From Ollibium composti (GTDB lineage Bacteria; Pseudomonadota; Alphaproteobacteria; Rhizobiales; Rhizobiaceae): DNA of 64,000 bases. The stretch covers positions 434,001 through 498,000 of the forward strand of contig NZ_SSNY01000002.1 of NCBI RefSeq assembly GCF_004801285.1, given 5' to 3'. Both the position numbers and the translations under genes were made by a program. The notes beneath the pieces were generated by a model. The model made no database searches. It worked only from the letters and a program-made list of their open reading frames with translations, and was not told the origin of the DNA. Shown one piece after another: positions 49,075 through 59,010 of the stretch (its first letter is position 1; each line of letters opens with the position of its first letter).

Positions 49075-49409
49075 CGGCCTTGCAGATAGGGCCCGAGCGT
49101 GATCAGCGCCACCGAGACGACGGCCAATGCCACACCTGCCCCTTGCAGGGTGTTGAGTTTTTCAGCGTAGAAGGCCAGCGCGATGACATTGACGGCGACG
49201 AGCTGGATCACCGCCGACAGGCTGAGCGAGATCGACATGCCGAACTCGCGGATCAGCCTGAGCATCACCAGGTTGCCGAGCGTGTAGAGCGCCAGCGTCC
49301 AGATAAGCTTGCCGAGGCTCGGCGCCAGCCCCCATTGCTTGGCCGCCGTCGCCGCGAGCAGGAAGATCGCGGTCGAGACGCCGATTTGCACCAGCCCCCA
49401 GAAACTCAT
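49071..49409 (-). CDS. Small four-helix membrane protein (EamA/SMR-like)
   Basis: A 112-residue protein with four predicted membrane segments (VQIGVSTAIFLLAATAAKQW, IWTLALYTLGNLVMLRLI, SLSAVIQLVAVNVIALAFY, GAGVALAVVSVALITLGPYL). This is the size and topology of small multidrug resistance or half-size EamA transporters. An EmrE-type catalytic Glu in helix 1 is not visible. It begins directly at the stop of the flavoprotein gene and overlaps the PAP2 gene. Confidence 0.78.
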   Translation of the reverse strand: MSFWGLVQIGVSTAIFLLAATAAKQWGLAPSLGKLIWTLALYTLGNLVMLRLIREFGMSISLSLSAVIQLVAVNVIALAFYAEKLNTLQGAGVALAVVSVALITLGPYLQGR

Positions 49410-50576
49410 TCAGGTTCCCCCAACCCCTTTGTTTTCCGCCGCGATCGCCGCGGCGAGCGCCCGGCCCTCGACCGTCGCGCTGTGGAAATGACCCATGATG
49501 GTCGGCTTCATGCCGGTGAACCAGAGCCCTTTCTGGCCCGTCGGCTGGCCGCCGCTGGCCAGCGGTCGGCCGGTCGCCTCGTCGAGCACGCCAAGCCCGC
49601 CGAGCAGCGTTTCCAGCCCGGTGCGGTAGCCGGTGGCGGCGATCACCACGTCGGCGTCGAGCGCGCCGCCGTCGGCCAGTATCGCCCGGTCGCCGTCGAA
49701 GCGGGCCAGCGGCGCCACGATGCCGATCTTGCCGGCCCGCATGGCGGCGACGGCGCCGTCGTCGACGGGAATGGCGATCTGTTCGTCGCGCAGCCGCGTC
49801 GCGCCGCCGCGCGGCGCCTTCGGCACGCCGAAGCGGCGAAGGTCGCCCAGCACCGCGCGCTGCGTGGCGGCGATGGCCAGGTCGGTGACCGCCGTCGGCA
49901 GGATATCCATGAAACCGGCGAAGCGATGCACGGCGACGTGGCCGATGCGCTTGGGCAGGAGCGACGGCCCCTGCCGCACCGACAACCATATCTTCTCAGC
50001 CGTACCGTCGCTGAGGTGCCTCCCACTCAGATGATTGAGCACGTCGAAGCCGGAATTGCCGGCGCCGACGACCAGCACGCGCCTGCCGGCATAGTCCTCG
50101 CGGCGGCCGAAATCGGCGGCGTGGACGATGCGGCCGGAAAAGCCGGCCGCGCCCGGCCAGTCGGGCGTCCACGGCACCTTGTCGTGGCCGGTGGCGAAGA
50201 CGGCATGCCCGGCATGGCGCTGCCTGCGGTCGGTCGAACGAAGGGTCCAGCCCGTGCCGTCGCGCTCGATCCCGGCGACCTCGAAGCCGAATTCGACCGT
50301 CAGCCCGCGTTCGCCCACATAGCGCTCCAGATAGGCGATCACCTGCTCGCGCGACGGGAAGGCCGGGGTTCCCGGTGGATAGGGAAGGCCCGGCAGGCTG
50401 GAAAAGGCGCGATGGGTGTTGAGGGACAGCCGCTGGTGGCGATGCCGCCACGGGCCGGCCACATGCGCTTCCTTTTCGAGGACGACGACCGGCAGGCCGC
50501 GCCGCGACAGCGCATCGGCCGCCGCCAGCCCCGATGCGCCGGCGCCGATCACGATCACCGGTTCGGCTGCTGTCAT
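49410..50576 (-). CDS. Flavin-containing monooxygenase-like NAD(P)/FAD protein
   Basis: A 388-residue flavoprotein with two dinucleotide-binding motifs: VIVIGAGASGLAAADALSRR for FAD at residues 7-26 and RVLVVGAGNSGFDVLNHLSG for NADPH near residue 175. ATGYRTGLETLL is the conserved C-terminal ATG motif of this class. Relatives hydroxylate soft nucleophiles or perform Baeyer-Villiger reactions. Here the protein is first of a three-gene set with the 4-TM protein and the PAP2 phosphatase, which suggests a lipid-linked or small-molecule role; this is not proved. Confidence 0.9.
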   Translation of the reverse strand: MTAAEPVIVIGAGASGLAAADALSRRGLPVVVLEKEAHVAGPWRHRHQRLSLNTHRAFSSLPGLPYPPGTPAFPSREQVIAYLERYVGERGLTVEFGFEVAGIERDGTGWTLRSTDRRQRHAGHAVFATGHDKVPWTPDWPGAAGFSGRIVHAADFGRREDYAGRRVLVVGAGNSGFDVLNHLSGRHLSDGTAEKIWLSVRQGPSLLPKRIGHVAVHRFAGFMDILPTAVTDLAIAATQRAVLGDLRRFGVPKAPRGGATRLRDEQIAIPVDDGAVAAMRAGKIGIVAPLARFDGDRAILADGGALDADVVIAATGYRTGLETLLGGLGVLDEATGRPLASGGQPTGQKGLWFTGMKPTIMGHFHSATVEGRALAAAIAAENKGVGGT

Positions 50577-50727
50577 CGGCGCGAAATCTCCTGCGTCTCG
50601 TTTGCCGGTTTATCTTGGCTCTTCATCAGGGCGAGCGAATATGCCAAGACTTGCCGCAGAGCAATGTGCATGGCGCTGATTCCGGTATCTTGAGACTTTC
50701 TGCCGCTTGCATGCAGTCGAAGAGTGG

Positions 50728-51771
50728 ATGATGGCTTCGCTTCGCACACGCGTGGACGATTGGCTGGACAGCCGCGCCCCGCCGGTGCCGACGATCGGGT
50801 TGAGCGAGCGCCGGCGGCTGGACCTTCTGGCCCGGCATGGCGATTTCTCGCTCGCCTATTCGACCGCCACGCAGGCCGGCCTGTCCTATTTCGGCGACGA
50901 GGACGGCTACATCGCCTTCCAGACGAAGATGGGCCGGCATTTCGTCCTTGCCGATCCCGTTGCCGATCCGGCCCAGCGCGCCGGCCTGCTCGCCCGCTTC
51001 GTCGAGGCCGCCGGCACCCCGTGGTTCGTGCAGGTCGGCGCGCGCACGGCCGAGACGTTGGCCGGCCTCGGCTATCTCGTGAACCGCATGGGCTTCGACA
51101 CGGCGCTGCCGCTGCCGGCGTCCGATTTTTCCGGCAAGCGCAACGAGACCGTGCGCTATTCCGAGCGCTGGCTGGACAAGAAGGGTTTTACACTGGCCGA
51201 GGACGACGGAACGCTGGTTTCGCCCGCCGACGTCGAGGCGCTGTCGGCCGAATGGCGCTCGGGCCGCATCGTCAGCCGCCGCGAGATGGCCTTCCTCAAC
51301 CGGCCGTTCCTCGTCACGCCGGGGCCGCTGATGCGCCGCTTCGTGCTGCTCGACGGCGACCGCAGGCTGGTGGCGCTGCTCGACTACGACCCGATGTTCC
51401 GCGACGGCGAGGTCGTCGGCTACACCACCGCCTTCAAGCGCAAGGTCGCCGATGCCACGCCGCATGCCGAGGTCGGCCTGACCAAGTTTTCCGTCGACCG
51501 TTTTCGCGCCGAGGGTGTGCCGACCGTCACGCTCGGCCTGTCGCCTCTGGCAGACATCGGCCCCAGCGGCTTTGCCGAAAGCGCGTTGTGGCGTTCCGCC
51601 TTCGATCGCGCCTTCCGCTCCGGCTTCGTCAACCGAACGCGCTTCAACCTCAAGGGGCAGGCGGCCTTCAAGCGCCGCTTCCATGGTGAGGAAGAGCCCG
51701 TCTACATCGCCTTCCCGAAGGGCAGCGCCTTCGGCATGCTGGCGTTGCTCAGGCTGGTCAAGGCGGTCTGA
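50728..51771 (+). CDS. DUF2156 phosphatidylglycerol lysyltransferase-like GNAT protein
   Basis: A 347-residue protein matching the C-terminal catalytic domain of MprF/LPG synthases (DUF2156): FSLAYSTATQAGLSYFGDED, GRHFVLADPVADPAQRAGLL, FLVTPGPLMRRFVLLDGDRR, TLGLSPLADIG and RTRFNLKGQAAFKRRFHGEE. The eight-helix flippase half is absent, so it is a stand-alone acyl/aminoacyl transferase domain. ATG pairs at 50728 and 50731 are both possible, with GAAGAG ahead. It diverges from the flavoprotein gene. Membrane-lipid aminoacylation is the family inference. Confidence 0.86.
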   Translation: MMASLRTRVDDWLDSRAPPVPTIGLSERRRLDLLARHGDFSLAYSTATQAGLSYFGDEDGYIAFQTKMGRHFVLADPVADPAQRAGLLARFVEAAGTPWFVQVGARTAETLAGLGYLVNRMGFDTALPLPASDFSGKRNETVRYSERWLDKKGFTLAEDDGTLVSPADVEALSAEWRSGRIVSRREMAFLNRPFLVTPGPLMRRFVLLDGDRRLVALLDYDPMFRDGEVVGYTTAFKRKVADATPHAEVGLTKFSVDRFRAEGVPTVTLGLSPLADIGPSGFAESALWRSAFDRAFRSGFVNRTRFNLKGQAAFKRRFHGEEEPVYIAFPKGSAFGMLALLRLVKAV

Positions 51772-51815
51772 GAACTGCGGTTCTTGAGAATGGGGCTATC
51801 CGCATAGAGCGCTGA

Positions 51816-51902
51816 CCCCCTCTCCGTCGCCGCTTCGCGGCGCCTATCCTCTCCACCCGGAATGGGGGGAGAGGTGGCTTGCGAAGCAAGACGGAGAGGG
51901 GG
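51816..51902. repeat. CCCCCTCTCCGTC...GACGGAGAGGGGG repeat, short form
   Basis: Third copy of the family at 28055-28198, with CGCCGCTTCGCGGCG and TTGCGAAGCAA hairpins. It lies between convergent genes (DUF2156 and ABC-2 permease) and may end both transcripts. Confidence 0.85.
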
Positions 51903-51952
51903 AACGCCGTATACGTAGCTCGCTTTGAGGGCAGGGGTAATGCCCAGCGAGC

Positions 51953-52710
<758 letters not shown>

Positions 52711-52714
<4 letters not shown>

Positions 52715-53637
52715 GGCGTCTTCCTCACCAGGTTGACGAAGATCTCTTCCAGCGAGCTCGCCTCGGTGTCGATGTCCCGGAAGGCGACGCCGGCGCTTTC
52801 CAGGTCGCGCAGCAGCGAGGCGACGCCCGGCCGCTCGGCCTGGTTGTCGTAGGTGTAGGTGAGCGCATTGCCGTCGCCCGAAAGCTCCAGCCGGTAGGCG
52901 CCCAGCGCCTCCGGCACAGCCTTGAGCGGCTCGCGCAGCTGCACGATGAGCTGCTTGCGGCCGAGCTTGCGCATCAGCTCGGTCTTTTCCTCCACCAGCA
53001 CGATCTCACCCTTGTTGATGACGCCGACGCGGTCGGCCATCTCCTCGGCTTCCTCGATGTAGTGCGTGGTCAGGATGATGGTAACGCCGGCATCGCGAAG
53101 GCCGCGCACCAGCGCCCACATGTCCTTGCGCAACTCGACGTCGACGCCTGCCGTCGGCTCGTCGAGGAACAGGATCTGCGGCTCGTGGGCGAGCGCCTTG
53201 CCAATCATGACGCGCCGTTTCATGCCGCCCGACAGCGTGATGATCTTGGAGTCGCGCTTGTCCCACAGCGACAGGTCCTTCAGCACCTTCTCGACCAGCG
53301 CCGGGTCGGATTTCTTGCCGAACAGGCCGCGGCTGAAGGCGAGCACGTTTTTCACCGTCTCGAAGGTCTCCACCGTCAGCTCCTGCGGCACCAGCCCGAT
53401 CAGGCTGCGCGCGGCGCGGTAGTCGCTGCCGATGTCGTGGCCGTCCACCGTCACCGTGCCGGACGAGCGGTTGACGATGCCGCAGACGATGGAGATCAGC
53501 GTCGTCTTGCCGGCGCCGTTGGGGCCGAGCAGGGCGAAGATCTCGCCGCGCCTGATCTCCAGGTTGATGTCCTTCAGCGCGGTGAAACCGGTGGCATAGG
53601 TTTTCGACACGCCGGCGATGGAGATGATGGGCTGCAT
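52711..53637 (-). CDS. ABC transporter ATP-binding protein
   Basis: A 308-residue ATPase partner of the ABC-2 permease: Walker [11 protein letters not shown] (near residue 40), signature [15 protein letters not shown], Walker [13 protein letters not shown] and H-loop [15 protein letters not shown]-terminal extension (residues about 235-308) is of the type seen in YadG/NodI. It is first in the two-gene operon, and translation is coupled to the permease through ATGA. A repeat lies upstream. Confidence 0.95.
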
Positions 53638-53762
53638 GGCTAAAAGGACTTCGTGAAAAATGGATTCGCGCTTGTGGCCCCGAATGTCGGATCGCGCAAC
53701 TGGATTTCAAGGCGCCTGCTGACATCTCCCGCCGCCGGGTACCCTATCGCCTATGGCGCAGA

Positions 53763-53888
53763 CCCCCACCCCTGTCCCCTCCCCGCAAGGGGAGGGAGAT
53801 TTCGCGCGGCGCATCGACGCCGGCGATTTGCCGAAACGGCGGCGCAAGCGTCCCCCTCCCCCTTGCGGGGAGGGGACAGGGGTGGGGG
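53763..53888. repeat. CCCCCACCCCTGTCCCCTCCCC...GGGGAGGGGACAGGGGTGGGGG repeat
   Basis: Fourth copy of the 29032-29123 family. The 321-bp gap between the ABC ATPase start (53637) and the small secreted gene (53959) holds this element and no gene that can be supported. Confidence 0.85.
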
Positions 53889-53958
53889 TGGATGCGACGC
53901 CACCGGACTTCGGGGAAATTCCATCTACGGGTGTCCCGCTGCAGTACCGCCCGCCCGT

Positions 53959-54288
53959 TCAATCCTGCTTCGGTGGCTGCGGCGGCACTTCGCCCGGTTT
54001 GATGATCGGCGTGTTGCCTTCGTCCGGCGCCGGCTTGGTCGCTTCGCTGTCGCCGGTTGGCGGCGGCTGGAGCACGCCGCCGCAGGGCGCGAGCTTCCCG
54101 GTCAGGCTGTCCTTGCCGGCGCTTTGCTGCTCCTCGCCGTTCGTCTTCTGCTGCTGGTCCTGTTTCTGCTCGGGCTCGGCCTGGCAGGGCTGCTGCCCGT
54201 CGGGCTGCGGGGCGCCGGTCTGCGCGGTGGCGGGCAGCGACAGCGCCAGCAGGGCCGCGCCCATCCAGGCGATGAGGAGCGGTTTCAT
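53959..54288 (-). CDS. Secreted Gln/Pro-rich small protein
   Basis: A 109-residue protein with a signal peptide (residues 1-23, IAWMGAALLALSLPATAQ). The mature part is disordered and rich in Gln, Glu, Pro and Lys (PEQKQDQQQKTNGEEQQ), with two Cys (in QPCQAE and APCGGV), and ends PPQPPKQD. A GGAGG site lies 7 bases before the ATG. The family is not recognised. It stands between a repeat and the divergent acidic open frame at 54418. Confidence 0.72.
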   Translation of the reverse strand: MKPLLIAWMGAALLALSLPATAQTGAPQPDGQQPCQAEPEQKQDQQQKTNGEEQQSAGKDSLTGKLAPCGGVLQPPPTGDSEATKPAPDEGNTPIIKPGEVPPQPPKQD

Positions 54289-54417
54289 GATCCGCCTCCG
54301 TTTTGTTTGCACCTCGAGCAAAGCCTCGCCGGCGCGAATGGTTCCCAACGGCGGTCGAGCGAGGGAACGAACAGGCCGGCGCGCGAGTTGAGCCTGTCGA
54401 TGCCACAGGAGCGTGAG

Positions 54418-54783
54418 ATGAGACCCGACGAAGAAGGACCGCGCAGGGCACCGGTCGACCGAAGCCGGTTCGACAGGCCTTCCCGCCCCGATATCCCGGC
54501 CGGCGTCGACGCCGAGGCGCCGGAACCGGCCGAGCAGGATTGGGACGCGCTGGAAGGGGCGCCGATAGCGCCCGGCGGCGTGCCGGAAGACGCGGAGGGC
54601 CGCCCCGATACCGCGCAGGACGAGGAATTGCCCGAGGAGGACGACGACAATCCCGATCAGGAAAGCGACGAGGCGTTGCCCGACGACGAGGAGGAGCGCG
54701 CCATACGCCGCGACATGGGTGGGCTGGCACGCGCTACGAGCCCGAGTAGACTGCAAGGCACCGCCAAACCGACGAGGGAAAAC
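54418..54783 (+). other. Acidic open frame running without stop into the PepSY gene
   Basis: An ATG at 54418 with a CAGGAG site 6 bases ahead opens a highly acidic, Pro-rich sequence (DTAQDEELPEEDDDNPDQ, SDEALPDDEEERAIRRD). It contains no stop codon and continues in frame into the secreted PepSY protein at 54784, giving a possible 210-residue product. This could be a small acidic protein that has lost its stop, or an in-frame chance. As an N-terminal extension it would bury the signal peptide. Confidence 0.4.
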
Positions 54784-55050
54784 ATGCTGAAGCCGATGAT
54801 CGCCGCCGCCGCCCTGTCCCTGACGCTGGCCGGCACCGCCGCAGCCCAACAGGCCATGCGCGAACCGCCGCAGAACAGCAAGAAGCTTTCCGAGATCATC
54901 GCCAAGGTCGAGCAGCGGCCGGACTTCCGCTACATCGGCGAGGTCGACTGGGACGACGGCGGCTATGAGGTGACCTACTACACCACCGACAACGCCAAGG
55001 TGGAGATCAAGTTCGATCCGGTGTCGGGCGAGACGAAAAGCCTGCAGTAG
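54784..55050 (+). CDS. Secreted PepSY-like domain protein
   Basis: An 88-residue protein with a signal peptide (MLKPMIAAAALSLTLAGTAA, cleavage after AAA or AAQ), followed by a single PepSY-like unit (LSEIIAKVEQRPDFRYIGEV, DGGYEVTYYTTDNAKVEIKF, DPVSGETKS). A GAGGGAAA site precedes the ATG, and the signal peptide makes this the more likely start. PepSY proteins are periplasmic and are often linked to protease inhibition or redox partners. The gene is followed by the glucoamylase-family gene at 59 bp. Confidence 0.82.
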   Translation: MLKPMIAAAALSLTLAGTAAAQQAMREPPQNSKKLSEIIAKVEQRPDFRYIGEVDWDDGGYEVTYYTTDNAKVEIKFDPVSGETKSLQ

Positions 55051-55109
55051 CGGTGGAATTCACCGACGTTTGACTGTGCCGGCGCGGCGAAGCGGCTATA
55101 CCGGCAGGC

Positions 55110-56414
55110 ATGGATGCCTTCGCCCATACTTCGGCCGATGACGCGCTGCTGGATGATATCCTGCGGCTTGCCTTCGACTATTTCCTGAAGGAGGCCAATC
55201 CGGCAAACGGCCTCGTCGCCGACCGCACGCGGCCGGGTGCGCCCGCCAGCATCGCCGCGACGGGGCTGGCGCTGTCGGCCTATCCGCTCGGCGTCGAGCG
55301 CGGCCTGATGAGCCGGCAGGCGGCGGTGCAGCGCACGCTTGCCACGCTGCGCTTTTTCCTGAACGCACCGCACGGCCCCGAGCCGCACGCCACCGGCCAT
55401 CGCGGATTCTACTATCATTTCCTCGACATGGAGCACGGCCGGCGCGTGTGGAAATGCGAGCTGTCCACCGTCGACACGGCGCTGCTGATCGCCGGCGTTC
55501 TGGTGGCGGGGGAATATTTCCGCGCCGACGACGGGGCCGAGGCCGAGATCCGCGCCCTGTCGGACGCGCTCCATCGCCGCGTCGACTGGCAATGGGCGCA
55601 GAACGGCGGCACCACCGTCACCCACGGCTGGCGGCCCGAGCGCGGCTTCCTGCGCTACCGCTGGGAGGGCTACGACGAGGCGCTGATCCTCTATGTCCTC
55701 GGTCTCGGCTCGCCGACCTTTCCGCTGCCGCCGCAAAGCTACGAAGGCTGGCTCGCCGGCTATCGCTGGATGAACGTCTACGGGCACGGCATGGCCTATG
55801 CCGGACCGCTGTTCATCCACCAGATGTCGCATGTGTGGATCGATTTCCGCGGCATCCGCGACGCCTTCATGCGCGAGCACGCCAGCGACTATTTCGAGAA
55901 CAGCCGCCGCGCCACTTACGTGCACCGCCAGTATGCCATCCGCAACCCGCGCCACCTGCGCGGCTATCATGAGAATGCTTGGGGCGTCACCGCCAGCGAC
56001 GGCCCAGGCCCGGCGCGCCGGACGGTCGACGGCGTCGAGCGCCGGTTCTTCAGCTACGGCTCGCGCGGCGCGCCGCACGGCCCGGACGACGGCACGCTGT
56101 CGCCGTGGGCGGCGGCGGCCTCGCTGCCCTTCGCTCCGGAAATCGTCATGCCGGCGCTCAGGCATTTCCATGCCATCGGCCTGAAGAACGGCAATCCCTA
56201 CGGCTTCACCGCCAGCTACAATCCCACCTTCGCTGCCGACGGCGAGCCCGGCTGGGTGGCGCCCGACCATGTCGGCATCAACCAGGGGCCGATCCCGCTG
56301 ATGATCGAGAACCACCGCTCGGATTTCCTGTGGCGGCTCATGCGCTCCTGCCGCCCGATCGTCACCGGCCTGAAACGCGCCGGCTTCACCGGCGGCTGGC
56401 TGGACAAGGCCTGA
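55110..56414 (+). CDS. Glucoamylase-family (PF10091, GH144-like) protein
   Basis: A 434-residue (alpha/alpha)6-barrel protein. It resembles the C-terminal domain of cyclic beta-1,2-glucan synthase and the GH144 endo-beta-1,2-glucanases: ELSTVDTALLIAGVLVAGEY, YRWEGYDEALILYVLGLGSP, MAYAGPLFIHQMSHVWIDFR, CRPIVTGLKRAGFTGGWL. No signal peptide is visible. Beta-1,2-glucan is a typical periplasmic polymer of Hyphomicrobiales, so trimming or recycling of it is a reasonable inference. The start at 55110 has only a weak ribosome site. Confidence 0.88.
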   Translation: MDAFAHTSADDALLDDILRLAFDYFLKEANPANGLVADRTRPGAPASIAATGLALSAYPLGVERGLMSRQAAVQRTLATLRFFLNAPHGPEPHATGHRGFYYHFLDMEHGRRVWKCELSTVDTALLIAGVLVAGEYFRADDGAEAEIRALSDALHRRVDWQWAQNGGTTVTHGWRPERGFLRYRWEGYDEALILYVLGLGSPTFPLPPQSYEGWLAGYRWMNVYGHGMAYAGPLFIHQMSHVWIDFRGIRDAFMREHASDYFENSRRATYVHRQYAIRNPRHLRGYHENAWGVTASDGPGPARRTVDGVERRFFSYGSRGAPHGPDDGTLSPWAAAASLPFAPEIVMPALRHFHAIGLKNGNPYGFTASYNPTFAADGEPGWVAPDHVGINQGPIPLMIENHRSDFLWRLMRSCRPIVTGLKRAGFTGGWLDKA

Positions 56415-56614
56415 GGCAGGAGCTGTCGCATATGGAATTTGCGCCAGCTGGGTGTGTTGTGGGAGACCTCTATCACGCTCCCGAGGAAGGCATGATCAAT
56501 GGCCAGCAACATGATCGGCATGCCTTCCGCTGGCGCAGGCGGGTGCTTTTTGGGACGCCTTGAGATCGGCTCGATGACGCACCACTACATTCAGGAACTG
56601 CACAACCGGGGCGG

Positions 56615-58537
56615 TTAAGGCTGGCCGGCAATCGCCTCATTGTCCAATGGCCATAGCTGTTTGGCCAACAGCTTGGCCACGCGCCTTGCCGCAAACATGG
56701 AGAAGTGATCTGTGTCAGCGAGAACGGCGTGACCGTCGATTATCAGACTGCATTTGACTGTGTCGCATAGAATTTGAGAGGGATCGAAAATGGTGACGCC
56801 GGGATACCGGCTGCGCCAGCGATCAAGGATCTCATTCACCTCGGCATATTGATGAATAAACCGGTTCAAAGGGATATCTATTCTCGGATCGGAGTTTGTC
56901 ATCGCGATCCGTGCGGCGTTCTGAGGCAATGAGAAATCGACTTGAGGGTGTGGCCCCAATATGAAAACGCGTTTTCCAGCCTCCGATAGTTTGGCCACAC
57001 TTTGCTCAAAGCCGGACCAGAATTGATCACGGTTTTCGGAATAGAGATCGTAGTTCGCGGCCATGATAACTGTTGTCACGGACGTGTTTGAAACCAGATA
57101 GTCGAGGGCTTTCCTGTTGAACGCCTCGCAGCCTACCTGCAACGGCGAGTGGAAGGACTGTGCTGGCGGGCAAGACGTGTACGTCATGTTGGTAAGGGCA
57201 AGACCGCGGCGCGCGGCTATCTCACCGAGAGCATCCGCTATTTCTACAGCATGACTATCTCCCCATGCCGCTACCGATGGCGTGGCGGATTGATCTCCGT
57301 ATTTGCAACTCTCGCTCAGCGGAGGATTGAACTTGTCGGTTCGATGGCAGTTTGGACGATGTTGGCTGTAGTCGGTTGCACCGTTCGCCAACACTGCGGC
57401 GGTCGGCGGGAGGCGGAACGGAAACCCGGCAGCCTGCTTGATGACAAAAGCTACACCGACTGTCGCCAGAGCGGCCGCTATCGAAAGCGTCGCTGTGCGA
57501 CGGACAGACAAGCGCCGCATCGGCTGCTCGACGAACCGGTAGCTCAAGATAGACAAAGCGAATGTCAGGCCGATCAGGGCCATGGCCGTGTTAAACGCTG
57601 GAAATTCTTCGGCGTTTGCCAATCGATAAAAGACCAGGATGGGCCAATGCCACAAATAGAGGCTGTAGGAAATCAGCCCGATACGGCGGAGTGGCGGTAG
57701 CGCCAAGAACGCACCCGTACGCGACGTCGCCCGCGGCCAGACCAGCAGCGCTGCCCCGATAACGGAAGGCGCCAACGACAGTCCGGTTGCTGCGTCGTTG
57801 CCGGGAAGGAGGAAAAGAGTGGCGGCGATCAGAATCATCCCAATGATGCCAAACGCCTCTGACGCTGTGTGGTTGGAGATCGGTGGGAGGAGTGCGACCA
57901 GAGCGCCAACCGCAAGCTCCCAAGCCCGGGCATGAGGCAGGAAGAAGGCGGCTTTCGGATCGCGGGTCGCCATGTGCGCCGTCAAGGCAAGACCGGCGAC
58001 GACGGCGAAGGCCAAGAAAGAGGCCACGATATGCATCCGCCGCCCGGTGAGGTGAAGCAAAGCGAACAAGAGAGCTGGCCAAAAAAGATAGTATTGTTCT
58101 TCTACACCTAAACTCCATGTGTGGAGCAGCGGAAGCAACTCTGCGGCCCGGTCAAAATAACCAGTGTTCCAATAGAAATATAAATTTCCTGCGCCAACGG
58201 CAGAATATCTCGCACTGGCTGAGAGCGAGATATAGTCGCTCGGAACCAGAAAGAACCATCCCGCAATCAAGGTGGCGGTCAAAACCAGGATCAAGGCTGG
58301 AAAGATACGGCGGATACGTCGGCCGTAGAAGTTCACGATATTCGAGGCGAATCCCGTCGATTCATTGTCGGTTACCAACTGCCTGGTGATCAGATATCCG
58401 GAAATGACGAAGAAAATATCGACACCGGCAAAGCCGCCAGGCAGAACGGTCCGCCAGTAGTGAAACGCGATTACCGAAAGGACCGCGACTGCCCTAAGGC
58501 CATCGATATCAGGCCGATAATCGAAAGACCTTGTCAT
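56615..58537 (-). CDS. Membrane acyltransferase (OafA/YrhL-like) with C-terminal SGNH domain
   Basis: A 640-residue protein. The acyltransferase-3 membrane domain (residues about 5-340, ten or more helices) starts YRPDIDGLRAVAVLSVIAFH and contains GVDIFFVISGYLITRQL. The C-terminal periplasmic SGNH-type domain (residues about 390-635) shows AAWGDSHAVE (Ser nucleophile) and DTDHFSMFAA (His). Members O-acetylate lipopolysaccharide, exopolysaccharide or other glycans. The gene is less GC-rich than its neighbours and carries more A/T at third positions, which suggests transfer. No glycan gene cluster is adjacent. Confidence 0.93.
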   Translation of the reverse strand: MTRSFDYRPDIDGLRAVAVLSVIAFHYWRTVLPGGFAGVDIFFVISGYLITRQLVTDNESTGFASNIVNFYGRRIRRIFPALILVLTATLIAGWFFLVPSDYISLSASARYSAVGAGNLYFYWNTGYFDRAAELLPLLHTWSLGVEEQYYLFWPALLFALLHLTGRRMHIVASFLAFAVVAGLALTAHMATRDPKAAFFLPHARAWELAVGALVALLPPISNHTASEAFGIIGMILIAATLFLLPGNDAATGLSLAPSVIGAALLVWPRATSRTGAFLALPPLRRIGLISYSLYLWHWPILVFYRLANAEEFPAFNTAMALIGLTFALSILSYRFVEQPMRRLSVRRTATLSIAAALATVGVAFVIKQAAGFPFRLPPTAAVLANGATDYSQHRPNCHRTDKFNPPLSESCKYGDQSATPSVAAWGDSHAVEIADALGEIAARRGLALTNMTYTSCPPAQSFHSPLQVGCEAFNRKALDYLVSNTSVTTVIMAANYDLYSENRDQFWSGFEQSVAKLSEAGKRVFILGPHPQVDFSLPQNAARIAMTNSDPRIDIPLNRFIHQYAEVNEILDRWRSRYPGVTIFDPSQILCDTVKCSLIIDGHAVLADTDHFSMFAARRVAKLLAKQLWPLDNEAIAGQP

Positions 58538-58689
58538 TGCTGATCGCGGTTCCCGTGCCTTCCGTCTCTCCGTCGCTCATTATCCGCCGGGCTTGATGTG
58601 GGCAACATGTCAAATTGGAACGCCGGGGCTCGGCCCCGTCCGGCAGCTTCGCCGTCGTCGACTATCTGCAAATGAAGCCGCGGCGTCTT

Positions 58690-58834
58690 CCTCCCCCTTG
58701 AGGGGAGGGTGGCTCGCGTAGCGAGCCGGGAGGGGTCGTCGGCCGTAGGGCGAGGGCTTCTTCGCGTCGGAGTGGTTGAGGTGACCCCTCCCGACTGGCC
58801 TGCGGCCTGCCACCCTCCCCTCAAGGGAGAGGGA
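58690..58834. repeat. CTCCCCCTTGAGGGGAGGGTGGC...GCCACCCTCCCCTCAAGGGAGAGGGAG repeat
   Basis: Long inverted ends with internal GCGTAGCGAGCCGGGAGGGG and CCCCTCCCGACTGGCCTGCG units, related to 41473-41529. The 473-bp gap between the acyltransferase start and the msrA stop also holds an AAACGTCC-ACC-GGACGTTT hairpin (58905-58923) and the terminator below; no gene was seen. Confidence 0.82.
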
Positions 58835-58964
58835 GACGCCGGTGCCACTCAGCCGCCCCGCCTTCCACTATGGCTCCCAGCCCTTCGGGCATTCAAGACC
58901 TTCAAAACGTCCACCGGACGTTTGATCCGCCCGAGGGCAAACCGGTCTTTCATCGTTCGTCGCT

Positions 58965-58990
58965 CGAAAAGCCCATTCGGGGGCTTTTCG
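58965..58990 (-). terminator. CGAAAAGCCC hairpin after msrA
   Basis: A perfect 10-bp stem (CGAAAAGCCC / GGGCTTTTCG) with a 6-base loop, 20 bp past the msrA stop. No T-run follows, so it may be a weak terminator or an mRNA end stabiliser. Confidence 0.45.
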
Positions 58991-59010
58991 GTCGCTTTGC
59001 GAGCCGCTCC

